Program-made: the position numbers and the translations under genes | Assembly: GCA_022601535.1 (NCBI GenBank) | Contig: JAJACK010000001.1 | Span: 69,993 to 133,992 of the forward strand | Direction: 5' to 3' | Length of the DNA stretch: 64,000 nt | Origin: Chlamydiales bacterium | Lineage (GTDB): Bacteria > Chlamydiota > Chlamydiia > Chlamydiales > JAAKFR01 | Notes under the pieces: generated by a model | Database searches by the model: none | Seen by the model: only the letters and a program-made list of their open reading frames with translations | Told to the model about the DNA's origin: nothing | Shown: one piece after another, positions 1 to 9,291 of the stretch | How positions within the stretch are numbered: the stretch's first letter is position 1 | How the letters are laid out: each line of letters starts with the position of its first letter

Positions 1-479
1 GCTTAGCTTTGAGCGGATTTTTAAAGGAGAAGAGAGGGCTTCCCCAGGTTTTAGCTTTTTTCCACGAAGGAGGGAAAGAAAACTTTGGGAACAAAAATTT
101 CAAACAGGTTGAAAAAGCATTAACGGCAGAAGAAAAACGACGCTTTAAGCAGGAAGTGGAGAAGGGGAAGACAATCTCTACCGCTTTTCAAGCTGCACTT
201 CAAGAAGATAAGGCTGGGCAAAAAAATCGCGCTCTAAGCCGAATGAAAGATCAGTGTGAAAATGCTCTAGAAGCAGAAGAGTTATATGGAACTTTAGATC
301 AACAAGTTGCAGATATTTTAAGAACTGAAAGGGGGGCGATTAAAAACAGCAATCTTTCAGAGGATGAGAAAACAGCACGACTGACCTATTTAGACAAAGT
401 TGAAACGAGCTCAGATACGATTTTGAGCAAGAGCTATTACGACACATTTGGGTTTGTCCTTGAGCCTGAAGTTTTTTAA
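1..479 (+). CDS. Hypothetical protein, 3' part only (paralog of next gene)
   Basis: The reading frame is open to the left edge, so this is the C-terminal part of a longer gene; an internal TTG at 9 is not a convincing start. The visible ~155 residues are charged and helical. They align by eye with the last ~135 residues of the following protein: both have an 'LAFFHE/LAYFHE' segment, an 'ETIS/KTIS...A' segment, and 'ILRTERGAI/ILTTEREGV' followed by a Leu-rich stretch and a Phe-rich end. The two genes are 21 nt apart on the same strand and look like a tandem duplication. Function unknown; I recognise no named domain in this part. Confidence 0.75.
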   Translation, partial: LALSGFLKEKRGLPQVLAFFHEGGKENFGNKNFKQVEKALTAEEKRRFKQEVEKGKTISTAFQAALQEDKAGQKNRALSRMKDQCENALEAEELYGTLDQQVADILRTERGAIKNSNLSEDEKTARLTYLDKVETSSDTILSKSYYDTFGFVLEPEVF

Positions 480-500
480 TTTTAAGAGGGAGAAAAAAAA

Positions 501-2114
501 ATGTCAGTGAGACCACCGAGAAGAGAGGAGCGAGCAAATCCTCAAGAGCCTAGAAGGGAAGGTGAAGATTCTCGTTTAAACACCCTTGCTGCCGCAAGCA
601 TGTTTAGAGCGATTGCAGGGAGTGATGATGAGCCAGCTGCAAGTTCAGGTGGTGAGAGTGTCTCTCCTCTTGGAATGCCTAAAACAGTGAGTCCAGAGCT
701 CCTCTCTAGAGCAAACTCATACCTAGACACAACTCCTCCCCGTTCATCTAGCCGAATGAGCACAGGTAAGAGTGCTTTTACACCTTGGGAGCAGAAATTT
801 CCTCTTGAAGCTGTTGCTGAGAAAAATCCACTTACCCCCCCTCAGTTCCACTCTTTATCTTTAAAAGGAGATTCCAAGTCTCCAACTCGTGACCGGGATG
901 TGGTCTTTACAACAACAGATGGGATTAATAACGAAACAAATCCAAGACCGTTTCGAAATGATCTTAAACAGCTGAGTGGAACTGTATATGGAATGACATC
1001 TCAATCTGAAAATGAACCATTTTTTTCGACTTTATTAGAAAAACTCTTGAATCCTTCTTCGACAGACGAAGAAAAATCAATTGGTATCACTCAAGCTTTG
1101 GATGCAATGGAAGAGGCTACAGAGGGAGATTTAAGTTTCTCTGCACTCATTGAATTTCGAAGGGAGGATGGAAGAAGTGAAATGTATGCTGTAAGTCGTG
1201 GCTCTGATATCAAAGTGCTTTATGATGATGGTTTCAATGTTCACCCCCTCAACCTAACAGAAGATGTTTGTTATGTCGATGTGACACCTAACCACTCTTT
1301 TCTTCTCATCACTTCTTCTCTTGCCAAGCACTTAAGTTTGCCTGAAATCGAGATGCAGATGCATCCCAACTATTCTGCTGAGCAAGCAGCCTCTTATCTT
1401 TTGAAAACTGCATGTGAAAATAAAATGAGCGATGGTTCACTCATTGCAATCCGCCCTTTCAAAGCTCAACGCTTAGAAGCTCACCACTCAAAGATCAAAG
1501 GGGCTGCCAAGAAGATTTTTTCTACATTATTAAGACATACTAAGCAATTGAATGTCTTTGCAAAAACACACTCTCTTAGGCTTGCTGCTTTCCAAAGATC
1601 GAATCTCGGAATCAGTGAAAATAAGCGCTCTTTCATCAGAGAACAGATCAAATATGTCGACGAATTGGCAACTCAATTAGAAAGTGATAAAGAAGAGCTC
1701 CCTCTATTTCTTGCCTATTTTCATGAGGATGATGCTGCAACATTTGGACAACACTCTTTAAAAAAATTAAAGAGTTCTATGGAGGCAGATCAAAAACAGA
1801 TCTTTGAACAAGCTCTCTCTGAAGGGGAAACAATTTCAAGCGCCTATTTTGCATCTCTTGAACAATCTGAAGCCAACACTGCACTCAAAGAAAAATGTGC
1901 TCTGTCTGTAGAGGCTGAAAGACGGTTTGGCCCTTTAGACAAACAGGTCAAAGAAATTTTGACCACTGAAAGAGAAGGGGTTGAACGATCTGATCTCTCC
2001 CCTGAAGCAAAAAAACTACGTCTAGAATTCCTAGATCAAATTGAACAGGGGAAAGAGGTTGATCAAACATATCTGACGACATTTGAATCTGCCATAGTCC
2101 CAAGGTTTTTTTAA
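501..2114 (+). CDS. Hypothetical protein with degenerate PP2C-like region
   Basis: The start ATG is preceded by a GAGGGAG ribosome site at about 487-493. Residues 1-130 are Ser/Pro/Arg-rich and look disordered. Residues about 205-315 have the order of elements of a PP2C phosphatase: 'SFSALIEF', then 'YAVSRGSDIKVL' (compare the PP2C 'NVGDSRAVL'), then 'SFLLITSSLAKHLS' (compare 'FLILASDGLWD'), and 'SDGSLIAIRP' (compare 'DNITVIVV'). Several metal-binding aspartates are replaced, so catalysis is doubtful. The last ~135 residues repeat the domain in the preceding gene. A PknD-type kinase lies 0.9 kb downstream. The PP2C relation is my inference from pattern. Confidence 0.75.
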   Translation: MSVRPPRREERANPQEPRREGEDSRLNTLAAASMFRAIAGSDDEPAASSGGESVSPLGMPKTVSPELLSRANSYLDTTPPRSSSRMSTGKSAFTPWEQKFPLEAVAEKNPLTPPQFHSLSLKGDSKSPTRDRDVVFTTTDGINNETNPRPFRNDLKQLSGTVYGMTSQSENEPFFSTLLEKLLNPSSTDEEKSIGITQALDAMEEATEGDLSFSALIEFRREDGRSEMYAVSRGSDIKVLYDDGFNVHPLNLTEDVCYVDVTPNHSFLLITSSLAKHLSLPEIEMQMHPNYSAEQAASYLLKTACENKMSDGSLIAIRPFKAQRLEAHHSKIKGAAKKIFSTLLRHTKQLNVFAKTHSLRLAAFQRSNLGISENKRSFIREQIKYVDELATQLESDKEELPLFLAYFHEDDAATFGQHSLKKLKSSMEADQKQIFEQALSEGETISSAYFASLEQSEANTALKEKCALSVEAERRFGPLDKQVKEILTTEREGVERSDLSPEAKKLRLEFLDQIEQGKEVDQTYLTTFESAIVPRFF

Positions 2115-2116
2115 CA

Positions 2117-2644
2117 ATGGTAAAACGTATTGGACCATCTTTAGCTCAAGTTGGAGAGTTTTCAGCCACCGCCCAAAAGGTGAAGCCACTCGCCTATAAA
2201 GTTGGGCAAGCTGTGAAAAACTTTTTCATAAAAGTGGCTGCTGTGATCGCTTTTATTGCGGTCTCCCCCATTCTTTTTGTTTGGAAACAAACTGCTAAAT
2301 CAGAGAGTTTAAAAGAGACCTTTCTACAATCCTACAAAGAACATACCGCTCAAATGCTAGATGCACTAGGGGTTGCCCCAAAGATAAAAAAGGGGGCTAA
2401 AAGAGAGCGAGTTGAGAAAATCATTCAAAGTGAAAGAGATGCCATACGTTCTCTCCTAGAGGGGAAGAAAATAAAAAACATTCACGCCTCAGGAAGATTA
2501 GGAGCGCTCTATGAAATTGAAAATATAGGACTTAAAGGAGGAAGCCCCCCTAAGAAATCCTATGCCGATCTGTGGAAAACAGTTTGTTGCCCAAAAAAAT
2601 TTGGTTTTTCTAAGGATGGGGATCGACACTTTAAGTCTTCCTAA
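2117..2644 (+). CDS. Hypothetical protein with one membrane segment
   Basis: It starts 2 nt after the preceding stop, so it is probably translated from the same mRNA. One strong hydrophobic stretch lies at residues ~36-54 (FFIKVAAVIAFIAVSPILF), followed by a basic, helical cytoplasmic-type region. A short segment 'VEKIIQSERDAI' resembles the 'ILRTERGAI' segment in the C-terminal domain of the two upstream proteins, hinting that all three are related. No recognised family. The C-terminus holds two adjacent cysteines. Confidence 0.65.
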   Translation: MVKRIGPSLAQVGEFSATAQKVKPLAYKVGQAVKNFFIKVAAVIAFIAVSPILFVWKQTAKSESLKETFLQSYKEHTAQMLDALGVAPKIKKGAKRERVEKIIQSERDAIRSLLEGKKIKNIHASGRLGALYEIENIGLKGGSPPKKSYADLWKTVCCPKKFGFSKDGDRHFKSS

Positions 2645-2653
2645 TCTATAGTC

Positions 2654-3016
2654 GTGAGCGTGGAAGTGATTCATCTAGCACGCATCTATCCTAAAGGACG
2701 TTTGAAATATATCGCTTTGCGAAAAGAGGGAAAGGAGTTTGTCTGGGAAGGGTCGACATGCTGTGGTAAAAGTCACAGTGAAGCAATTGCTGCAGGGCGG
2801 CGTCATTTCAAAGAGGTCTTTTTCAAACTTGTGAGCTGTGGATTTCGTTACAGCCTGCCTATTCGAGATGAGACGGGAACAAACGCCCTTTTCTCTCAAA
2901 TGGTGAAGAGTTACGCCTCACCAAGGGGTGTCTATTTCGATGAGGATGTGGGTCATCCTTGTCTTGTAAAATTTGCGTCTGAGGAGGCATTGAGCTATTG
3001 GAAAAAGATCAGCTGA
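2654..3016 (+). CDS. Small conserved-type hypothetical protein upstream of pknD
   Basis: The start is GTG at 2654; no ATG lies near the N-terminus. The 120-residue protein is basic with three cysteines and no membrane segment or signal peptide. Its 3' end overlaps the kinase start by 19 nt, so the two are probably translationally coupled. The position just before pknD is where Chlamydia genomes also carry a small hypothetical gene (from memory, CT300); orthology was not tested. Confidence 0.65.
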   Translation: MSVEVIHLARIYPKGRLKYIALRKEGKEFVWEGSTCCGKSHSEAIAAGRRHFKEVFFKLVSCGFRYSLPIRDETGTNALFSQMVKSYASPRGVYFDEDVGHPCLVKFASEEALSYWKKIS

Positions 3017-5721
3017 CGAAAATTGGCCGGTATGAAGTCCGTTCTGTCATTGGAAAGGGAGGAATGGGAGAAGTTCTCCTCGCCTTTGATCCAGTCTGCA
3101 AACGGGAAGTGGCCATCAAGCGGATCCGCCCTGACTTGAAAAAACATCAGCCATTGGTCCGCCGCTTTAATCTAGAAGCACAGATCAGTGCAAGTTTGAC
3201 CCATCCGGGAATTATCTCAATCTACTCGATTGAAGAAGATTACTACGTGATGCCCTATGTTGAAGGAAAGACATTGAAACAGAGGCTCTACGATGACCAC
3301 GAGAGCATTCCTGCGTTGATGCCGATCTTCTTACATGTTTGCCAAACCATCGCCTATATCCACGCAAAAGGAATTTTACATCGAGATATTAAGCCAGAAA
3401 ATATCTTGGTTGGAACGTTTGGAGAAGTGATCTTACTCGACTGGGGATTGGCCCTCTCGATGGAAGAAGAAGAAGAGGTGATCGATATCGATAGTGAAGA
3501 GAAGGAGGGATTTACAGCTCCAGGAAAACTGGTTGGAACAGTTGCTTATATGCCTCCTGAACGAGCAAAAGGAGAAAAGGCAAATGTGCAATCTGAAGTG
3601 TATGCATTAGGGGTGATTCTCTACCAAATTCTAACACTACACCTTCCTTTTCAACGCCCTCCTCTTAAAGAGTTTGTGAAAAATATCAAACCACATCATC
3701 TCATTGCCCCCGAACCTGAAGAGATCGCCCCTTATCGGGAAGTTCCTCCCGAGCTCACCCAGATGATGAAGCGATGCTTGGACCCAGATCCAAAAGAGCG
3801 GTACAAGAGTGTGAATGATCTGCTCGATGATCTGAAAGGATATTTAGAAGGAGGCCCCCGTTTTTTTGAACGGGCTCGTCTCAACACAAAGGCAAAAGAA
3901 GATTGGCAATTTCAAGAAAATGTTTTGATCTCCAAATCGATGGCATTAACAGAGGTAACAGAAGAGGCTGATTGGGTGATGGTGATGCTCTCAGATGGAG
4001 CCTTTGCTGAAAGTACACAACTCAAAACGCGTGCCTACATCGAAAAAGGAGGGAAGGGAATTGGGTTTCTTTTGGGTGTCCCAGAGCCCTCTGAGCGAGA
4101 AAATCCTGTCGATGGCTACTCCCTTTGGTTGGGATCTGAAGCGAGCCAAGAGTCTCGTCTCTTTCGAAACACCGTTGAGGTGATGACATTTCCCGATCTC
4201 TTTTTAAAGGAGCAAAAATGGCATTCGATTGTCGTAGAAAAAAGAGAGAATAAAATCTGTTTGATCCTCGATGGGATTGAACGGTTCACCTACATCAGCC
4301 ACCCTCCCCTTTTTGGCACCCATGTCGGTCTTTTAGCACGTGATGCGAAGTATAAAATAGAGGAGATTGTTGTTTCTGTAGGAAGCCAGAGCTTACAGGT
4401 GAGTTGCTTGGCAATTGCAGACGCTTTTTTGGCCCATAAGCAGTATAAAACAGCGCTTGCAGAATACCAACGGATTGGCCACTCTTTTCCCGGGCATACC
4501 GAAGGAAGAGAGGCTCTTTTTCGGGCGGGAATCACCCTCTTGGAACAAGCAAAAAATGAACGGGATGAAACCTTTTACCCCCTTGCTCTTGAAGAGTTTT
4601 CAAAATTGCACGGAACACCAGGCGCTCCTCTTGAATATTTGGGAAAGGCGCTCGTCTACCAAGCATTGAAAGAAAATGCAGAAGAGATCAAATGTTTAGA
4701 ACTCGGACTCCGCCGCTATTTAAAACATCCCCTTGTCGAAACATTGCGGAGTCAAATTTCATACCGGATGCACGAAGCAGCACAAACCGATCGGAAAAGT
4801 GCATATCAGCTGATGTTGATCGTTCTGCGGCTTCTTCCCAATGTGGCCAAAAAGGAAGATTCGCGCCGCCTTTTCACCTACTTGATCAAACATTGGGAGT
4901 CACTCCCCTTCTTAGAAAGCTCTCTTGACCCCTCCTTTTCAGATGGCAAAATTTCAATGATCCGCTTTGCTATCCCCCTCGCCTTTTGGCTCGCCTCTCC
5001 CTACACACTCAATGAAATTATTTCTGAGATAGATGATGAGGTGGCAATTGCAGATGCGATCTATGCTCTTTTTGAACTCGGCTCATCCAATTTGGCAACC
5101 AAACTTCTTAAAACACATCCCAATCGTCTCTTAGAACCTATCGCTCTTTGCCATTTAGAGTCGATTCGGAGTGGATGGAAAGCGTATTGCAGACTCGGTG
5201 TTTCAGAGTTTCGTATTCCCGCCTACTTCTGCCGACAAGCATTGAGAAATGATGAGGAAGAATTGATCCATGAAATTGCAGAAGCAATTGGACATCAAAC
5301 CCTCCCAAAAGACGAACGGATCATGCTCGATGCTTACCGGATCTGGGCCTATTTGAAGGTGGAAGATGCAAAGAGCGCTGGAAAAATCTTTGATACCTAT
5401 CCACTCGAACTTCTCAATCAAGAGACAACCTGGCTCCACCCTCTCTTTGGATGTTATCTCTATATGACAGAAGGAGAGGAAATTTCTAATATCCATTTTG
5501 CAGGTGTTGTCGATACACCTCACCCTCGCTCTTGGGCACTTCTCAGCCATGAATTGACAAACCAAGTGACCGAACTTCCCGGCTGGTATAACCAATCGTT
5601 TATGTGGGAGAGGCGACAACTCTACCAACTTCTCACCCTCTACTATTCCATCTCTGAAAATCCTGAGATGGAGTCGTACTACCGTGGGCTGGAGCGGAAG
5701 GAATCCATCCATGCTGAATGA
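2998..5721 (+). CDS. pknD: PknD-type serine/threonine protein kinase
   Basis: This is a Hanks-type kinase of 907 residues. The glycine loop is GKGGMGEV (residues 19-26), the ATP-binding lysine is in VAIKR (K41), the catalytic loop is HRDIKPEN (128-135) and the metal site is DWG (148-150) in place of DFG. 'YMPPE' stands for the APE motif. After residue ~290 comes a region that looks like a LamG/concanavalin-type beta sandwich (about 300-470), then a long helical, TPR-like tail, as in chlamydial PknD. The start is TTG at 2998 with GAGGAGG at 2981-2987, inside the end of the previous gene. The gene lies next to valS, as in Chlamydia. Substrates are not visible from sequence. Confidence 0.93.
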   Translation: MEKDQLTKIGRYEVRSVIGKGGMGEVLLAFDPVCKREVAIKRIRPDLKKHQPLVRRFNLEAQISASLTHPGIISIYSIEEDYYVMPYVEGKTLKQRLYDDHESIPALMPIFLHVCQTIAYIHAKGILHRDIKPENILVGTFGEVILLDWGLALSMEEEEEVIDIDSEEKEGFTAPGKLVGTVAYMPPERAKGEKANVQSEVYALGVILYQILTLHLPFQRPPLKEFVKNIKPHHLIAPEPEEIAPYREVPPELTQMMKRCLDPDPKERYKSVNDLLDDLKGYLEGGPRFFERARLNTKAKEDWQFQENVLISKSMALTEVTEEADWVMVMLSDGAFAESTQLKTRAYIEKGGKGIGFLLGVPEPSERENPVDGYSLWLGSEASQESRLFRNTVEVMTFPDLFLKEQKWHSIVVEKRENKICLILDGIERFTYISHPPLFGTHVGLLARDAKYKIEEIVVSVGSQSLQVSCLAIADAFLAHKQYKTALAEYQRIGHSFPGHTEGREALFRAGITLLEQAKNERDETFYPLALEEFSKLHGTPGAPLEYLGKALVYQALKENAEEIKCLELGLRRYLKHPLVETLRSQISYRMHEAAQTDRKSAYQLMLIVLRLLPNVAKKEDSRRLFTYLIKHWESLPFLESSLDPSFSDGKISMIRFAIPLAFWLASPYTLNEIISEIDDEVAIADAIYALFELGSSNLATKLLKTHPNRLLEPIALCHLESIRSGWKAYCRLGVSEFRIPAYFCRQALRNDEEELIHEIAEAIGHQTLPKDERIMLDAYRIWAYLKVEDAKSAGKIFDTYPLELLNQETTWLHPLFGCYLYMTEGEEISNIHFAGVVDTPHPRSWALLSHELTNQVTELPGWYNQSFMWERRQLYQLLTLYYSISENPEMESYYRGLERKESIHAE

Positions 5722-6253
5722 TCTTCCAAAAGTGACAGAAGAAAAAATCGTCTACGATAATTATTTAAAAATCAAAGAAGAGCAACTTGAGATTCCCAAT
5801 CAAGATGATTACACCTACTACTCCCTTCTCACGTGCCCCGTTGCAGTGATGGTGCTCGCCACCACTGCGGATGGACGTTATCTTATTAACCGAGAATATC
5901 GCCATCCCACCGGGAAAATTCTTCTCAGCTGCCCAGGAGGGCTTCCCAATGAGGGGGAAGAGATGATGGAGTGTGCCAAACGGGAACTTTTAGAAGAGAC
6001 AGGCTACACAGCAACCCGATTTGAAAAGATGGGAGAATCCCACCCCTTTCCGGGGATCTGCAATCAAAAGACCTTCTTTGTTCGAGCCTATGAAGCTCAA
6101 AAAACAGGAGCGCTCAATCTAGATCACGCCGAGCTCATCGAAACCTCCCTTTTGAGTCAAAAAGAACTTTTCAATGCGATGGATCGAGGTGAGCCGCTCG
6201 ACGGCCTTCTTTGCAGCGCACTTTTCTTTGAAATGAAAGGGCATACGATGTAG
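5711..6253 (+). CDS. NUDIX hydrolase, ADP-ribose pyrophosphatase-like
   Basis: It carries a complete Nudix box (G x5 E x7 REUxEExGU) at residues ~76-98, reading GLPNEGEE...RELLEETGY, which binds metal and hydrolyses nucleoside-diphosphate-linked compounds. The general layout ('INREYRHPTGK' before the box, 'PGICNQKTFFVRAYEA' after) is that of ADP-sugar pyrophosphatases. I chose ATG 5711, which has GAAGGA just upstream and overlaps the pknD end by 11 nt. A longer in-frame GTG at 5684 lacks a ribosome site. The exact substrate is not predictable. Confidence 0.88.
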   Translation: MLNDLPKVTEEKIVYDNYLKIKEEQLEIPNQDDYTYYSLLTCPVAVMVLATTADGRYLINREYRHPTGKILLSCPGGLPNEGEEMMECAKRELLEETGYTATRFEKMGESHPFPGICNQKTFFVRAYEAQKTGALNLDHAELIETSLLSQKELFNAMDRGEPLDGLLCSALFFEMKGHTM

Positions 6254-6262
6254 ACTGACACC

Positions 6263-9040
6263 GTGGATTTACCAAAAGCGTACTGCGGAAAAAAGACCGA
6301 AGCGAAATGGACCAAATTTTGGGAAAAAGAGGGCTATTTTGTAGCCAATCCCACTTCCAAACGTCCCCCATTTTGTCTTGTTATGCCCCCTCCTAACGTG
6401 ACAGGTGTCCTCCATATGGGACACGCCCTTGTCAATACCCTTCAAGATATTTTGACCCGGTGGAAGCGGATGTCTGGCTTCGAAGTTCTCTGGGTTCCAG
6501 GAACCGATCACGCAGGAATTGCCACACAGACCGTCGTTGAACGGCACTTGATGCAAACAGAGGGGAAACGGCGTGGTGACTACGAGCGAGACGCTTTTAT
6601 CGATCTTGTTTGGCAATGGAAAGAGAAGAGCGAAAAAACCATTTTAAGCCAAATCAAAGCGCTTGGTTGTTCATGCGATTTCTCTCGCCTCCGCTTTACT
6701 ATGGATAGCGGCTGTAATAAGTCTGTCCGCACCCTTTTCAAAAAAATGTATGACAAAGGACTGATCTATCAAGGAGACTACCTCGTCAATTGGGATCCCA
6801 TCACACAGACAGCACTTGCCGATGATGAAGTGGAATATGAAGAGCGGCAAAGCTCCATTTGGACCTTTAAATACCACCTTGCTGACGCCTCTGGATTTGT
6901 CTATATCGCCACCACCCGCCCTGAAACGATGCTCGGCGATACCGCGATTGCTGTAAACCCGAAAGACAAACGGTACACCCACCTCCTCAATAAACGGGTC
7001 CGCCTCCCCTTTGTCAATCGAGAGATCCCGATCATTGCCGATCCATACGTCGACCCTGAATTTGGAACAGGGATGGTCAAAATCACCCCGGCACACGATC
7101 CAAATGACTACAAGATAGGGCTCAGCCACAACCTTGAGATGATCAATATCATGACCCCCGATGGGCGGATCAATGAAAAAGGAGCTCCTTTTCAAGGATT
7201 GAGCCGAGAAGAGGCACGTAGTGCTGTTGTCAAAGAGATGAAAGAGCTCGGTCTTTTAGAGAAAATAGAGAAACACACCCTCCGCGTCGGCATCTCCTAC
7301 CGCTCCAAAGCAGTGATTGAGCCAATGCTCTCCAAACAATGGTTTGTGAAGATGAGTGCATTTGCTCCAAAGCTACGAGCTGCTGTTGAAAAAGGATCTG
7401 TCAAGCTCACCCCCGACACATGGCGACACACCTATTTCCATTGGATCGATAACCTACGCGACTGGTGCATCAGCAGACAGCTCTGGTGGGGACACCGCAT
7501 TCCTATTTGGCACCATAAAACCAGTGGGAAAAAGATCTGCCATGATGGAGAAGATCTTCCCCCAGAAGTGGCTGAAGACCCCGACAGTTGGGAGCAAGAT
7601 CCCGATGTTCTCGATACGTGGTTCTCCTCAGCACTCTGGCCCTTTAGCACCCTTGGATGGCCCAATAACACAGATGAGCTGAAAAAATTCTATCCCAATG
7701 CCGTCCTTGTCACTGGCCATGACATCCTCTTTTTCTGGGTTGCCCGCATGATCATGATGGGAGAATATACCTTAGAGCAAGTTCCCTTCCCCGATACATT
7801 TTTGCACGGCCTCATCTATGGCCGCTCCTACTGGAGATCGAATCAAGAAGGGAGAATCACCTACGTCTCTGGAGAGGAGAAAAAACAGTACGATCTTGGA
7901 AAAACTCTTCCCAAGGGGGTCGAATCGAAATGGGAAAAGCTTTCCAAATCAAAAGGAAATGTGATCGACCCTCTCGACCTTATCGAAGAATACGGCACTG
8001 ATGCCCTCCGGATGACTCTCTGTTCTATCGCCAACCAAACCCCCCAAATCGACCTCGATCGACGCCGTTTTGAAGAGTTCAAAAACTTCACCAATAAAGT
8101 GTGGAATGGGGCACGTTTTGTCTTTATGAATCTCGAAGGACTCACCTCCACAGATCTCGCCTCAGGTATTCGATTAGAGGCACTTGAAGATCGGTGGATC
8201 ATCTCAGCCCTCAACCGGCTCAATGTCGAGGTAAACAAAAGCCTTGAAAACTACAGCTTTGATCAGGCAGCCGATCTCACTTACAATTTTTTCTGGAAAG
8301 ACTTTTGCGCCTACTATGTTGAGATTGCAAAACCTTCCCTCTCTGGCCCCACCAAGAAAAATAAGCAGAAGATTCTCACCGTTGTTCTCTGCAATATGAT
8401 CCGCCTCCTCCATCCAATGGCACCCTTTATCACCGAAGAGCTCTTCTCCCTTCTCAAAGAACACTTTCCACATCTCCCTTCTGTAAAATCTGATCCCTAT
8501 ACCGAAAGTACACTCGAAGCGCTCCGTTCTCCAGCATGCGCCACAGCTCCTTATCCCAAGCTAATTTGCAAAAAAGATATCCACCCCGAAATCGAAGAAG
8601 AATTTGCCAAAGCGCAACAAATTGTCTACACCATCCGAAATATCCGAGGAGAGATGAAGATCCCTCCTCACATGGCAACCGACATCTTTCTCATCGGCAC
8701 CTTTGAGCATCCAGAAATCCTCTCAGCTCTTGTCAAAACAAACCTCATCGAAGTGACCAAAGAGATGCCCCAATGCACCTTTAGTGCGACTGGAGCTGTT
8801 GGAGACCTCACTGTGATGATTCCCCTACCCCAAGAGCTCGCTTCAAAAGAGAAAGAGCGGTTGCACAAAGAATTTGAGAGGCTCACCCAAACTTACGAGC
8901 GAATCGAGCAGCTTCTTAAAAACCCCAATTTCCTTGAAAAAGCAAACCCCAAGCTTGTTGCATCGAAGAAAAATGCTTTAGAAAAAACAGAGCAAGAGCT
9001 CAAAGCAATCAAAACCCGTTTATCTGGAGGTGAACAATGA
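6263..9040 (+). CDS. valS: Valyl-tRNA synthetase
   Basis: This class Ia aminoacyl-tRNA synthetase charges tRNA-Val. At 925 residues its length is normal. The HIGH-type motif is HMGH at residues 51-54 in 'PPNVTGVLHMGHA', and the KMSKS-type motif is KLSKSKGN near residue 559. The editing domain segment 'TTRPETMLGDTA' and the anticodon-binding domain are present. A coiled-coil arm typical of ValS ends the protein (residues ~860-921). The start codon is GTG at 6263, 9 nt after the NUDIX stop. The ATG of the next gene overlaps its stop (ATGA). Confidence 0.97.
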   Translation: MDLPKAYCGKKTEAKWTKFWEKEGYFVANPTSKRPPFCLVMPPPNVTGVLHMGHALVNTLQDILTRWKRMSGFEVLWVPGTDHAGIATQTVVERHLMQTEGKRRGDYERDAFIDLVWQWKEKSEKTILSQIKALGCSCDFSRLRFTMDSGCNKSVRTLFKKMYDKGLIYQGDYLVNWDPITQTALADDEVEYEERQSSIWTFKYHLADASGFVYIATTRPETMLGDTAIAVNPKDKRYTHLLNKRVRLPFVNREIPIIADPYVDPEFGTGMVKITPAHDPNDYKIGLSHNLEMINIMTPDGRINEKGAPFQGLSREEARSAVVKEMKELGLLEKIEKHTLRVGISYRSKAVIEPMLSKQWFVKMSAFAPKLRAAVEKGSVKLTPDTWRHTYFHWIDNLRDWCISRQLWWGHRIPIWHHKTSGKKICHDGEDLPPEVAEDPDSWEQDPDVLDTWFSSALWPFSTLGWPNNTDELKKFYPNAVLVTGHDILFFWVARMIMMGEYTLEQVPFPDTFLHGLIYGRSYWRSNQEGRITYVSGEEKKQYDLGKTLPKGVESKWEKLSKSKGNVIDPLDLIEEYGTDALRMTLCSIANQTPQIDLDRRRFEEFKNFTNKVWNGARFVFMNLEGLTSTDLASGIRLEALEDRWIISALNRLNVEVNKSLENYSFDQAADLTYNFFWKDFCAYYVEIAKPSLSGPTKKNKQKILTVVLCNMIRLLHPMAPFITEELFSLLKEHFPHLPSVKSDPYTESTLEALRSPACATAPYPKLICKKDIHPEIEEEFAKAQQIVYTIRNIRGEMKIPPHMATDIFLIGTFEHPEILSALVKTNLIEVTKEMPQCTFSATGAVGDLTVMIPLPQELASKEKERLHKEFERLTQTYERIEQLLKNPNFLEKANPKLVASKKNALEKTEQELKAIKTRLSGGEQ

Positions 9041-9291
9041 GTAGTGTGTGTAAAAATGATCTCTCCCATCTTGTAAAAAATTGGGAAAAAATTGTCTCTG
9101 AATATGGTAAAGATGCAGAGACCTTAAACCTTCCCCCACATATTCGATCTAAGCTTATTCATATTATCGCAGAGGTAAGCCAGAGAATAAGTTCGATGGA
9201 TCAAAAGGGAAGAAAAGGCTTGGTAACAGATCCTGCCTATAAGAAGTACTTCGACCACTTCAGGCCCTCCTCTTCGAACTACATAGGCTGA
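9037..9291 (+). CDS. Small hypothetical protein coupled to valS
   Basis: The 84-residue protein starts in an ATGA overlap with the valS stop, with GGAGG at 9028-9032 as a good ribosome site. It is mainly helical with no membrane segment or signal. Its last 13 nt overlap the end of the convergent symporter gene. The coupling suggests a real gene, but I recognise no family. Confidence 0.65.
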   Translation: MSSVCKNDLSHLVKNWEKIVSEYGKDAETLNLPPHIRSKLIHIIAEVSQRISSMDQKGRKGLVTDPAYKKYFDHFRPSSSNYIG

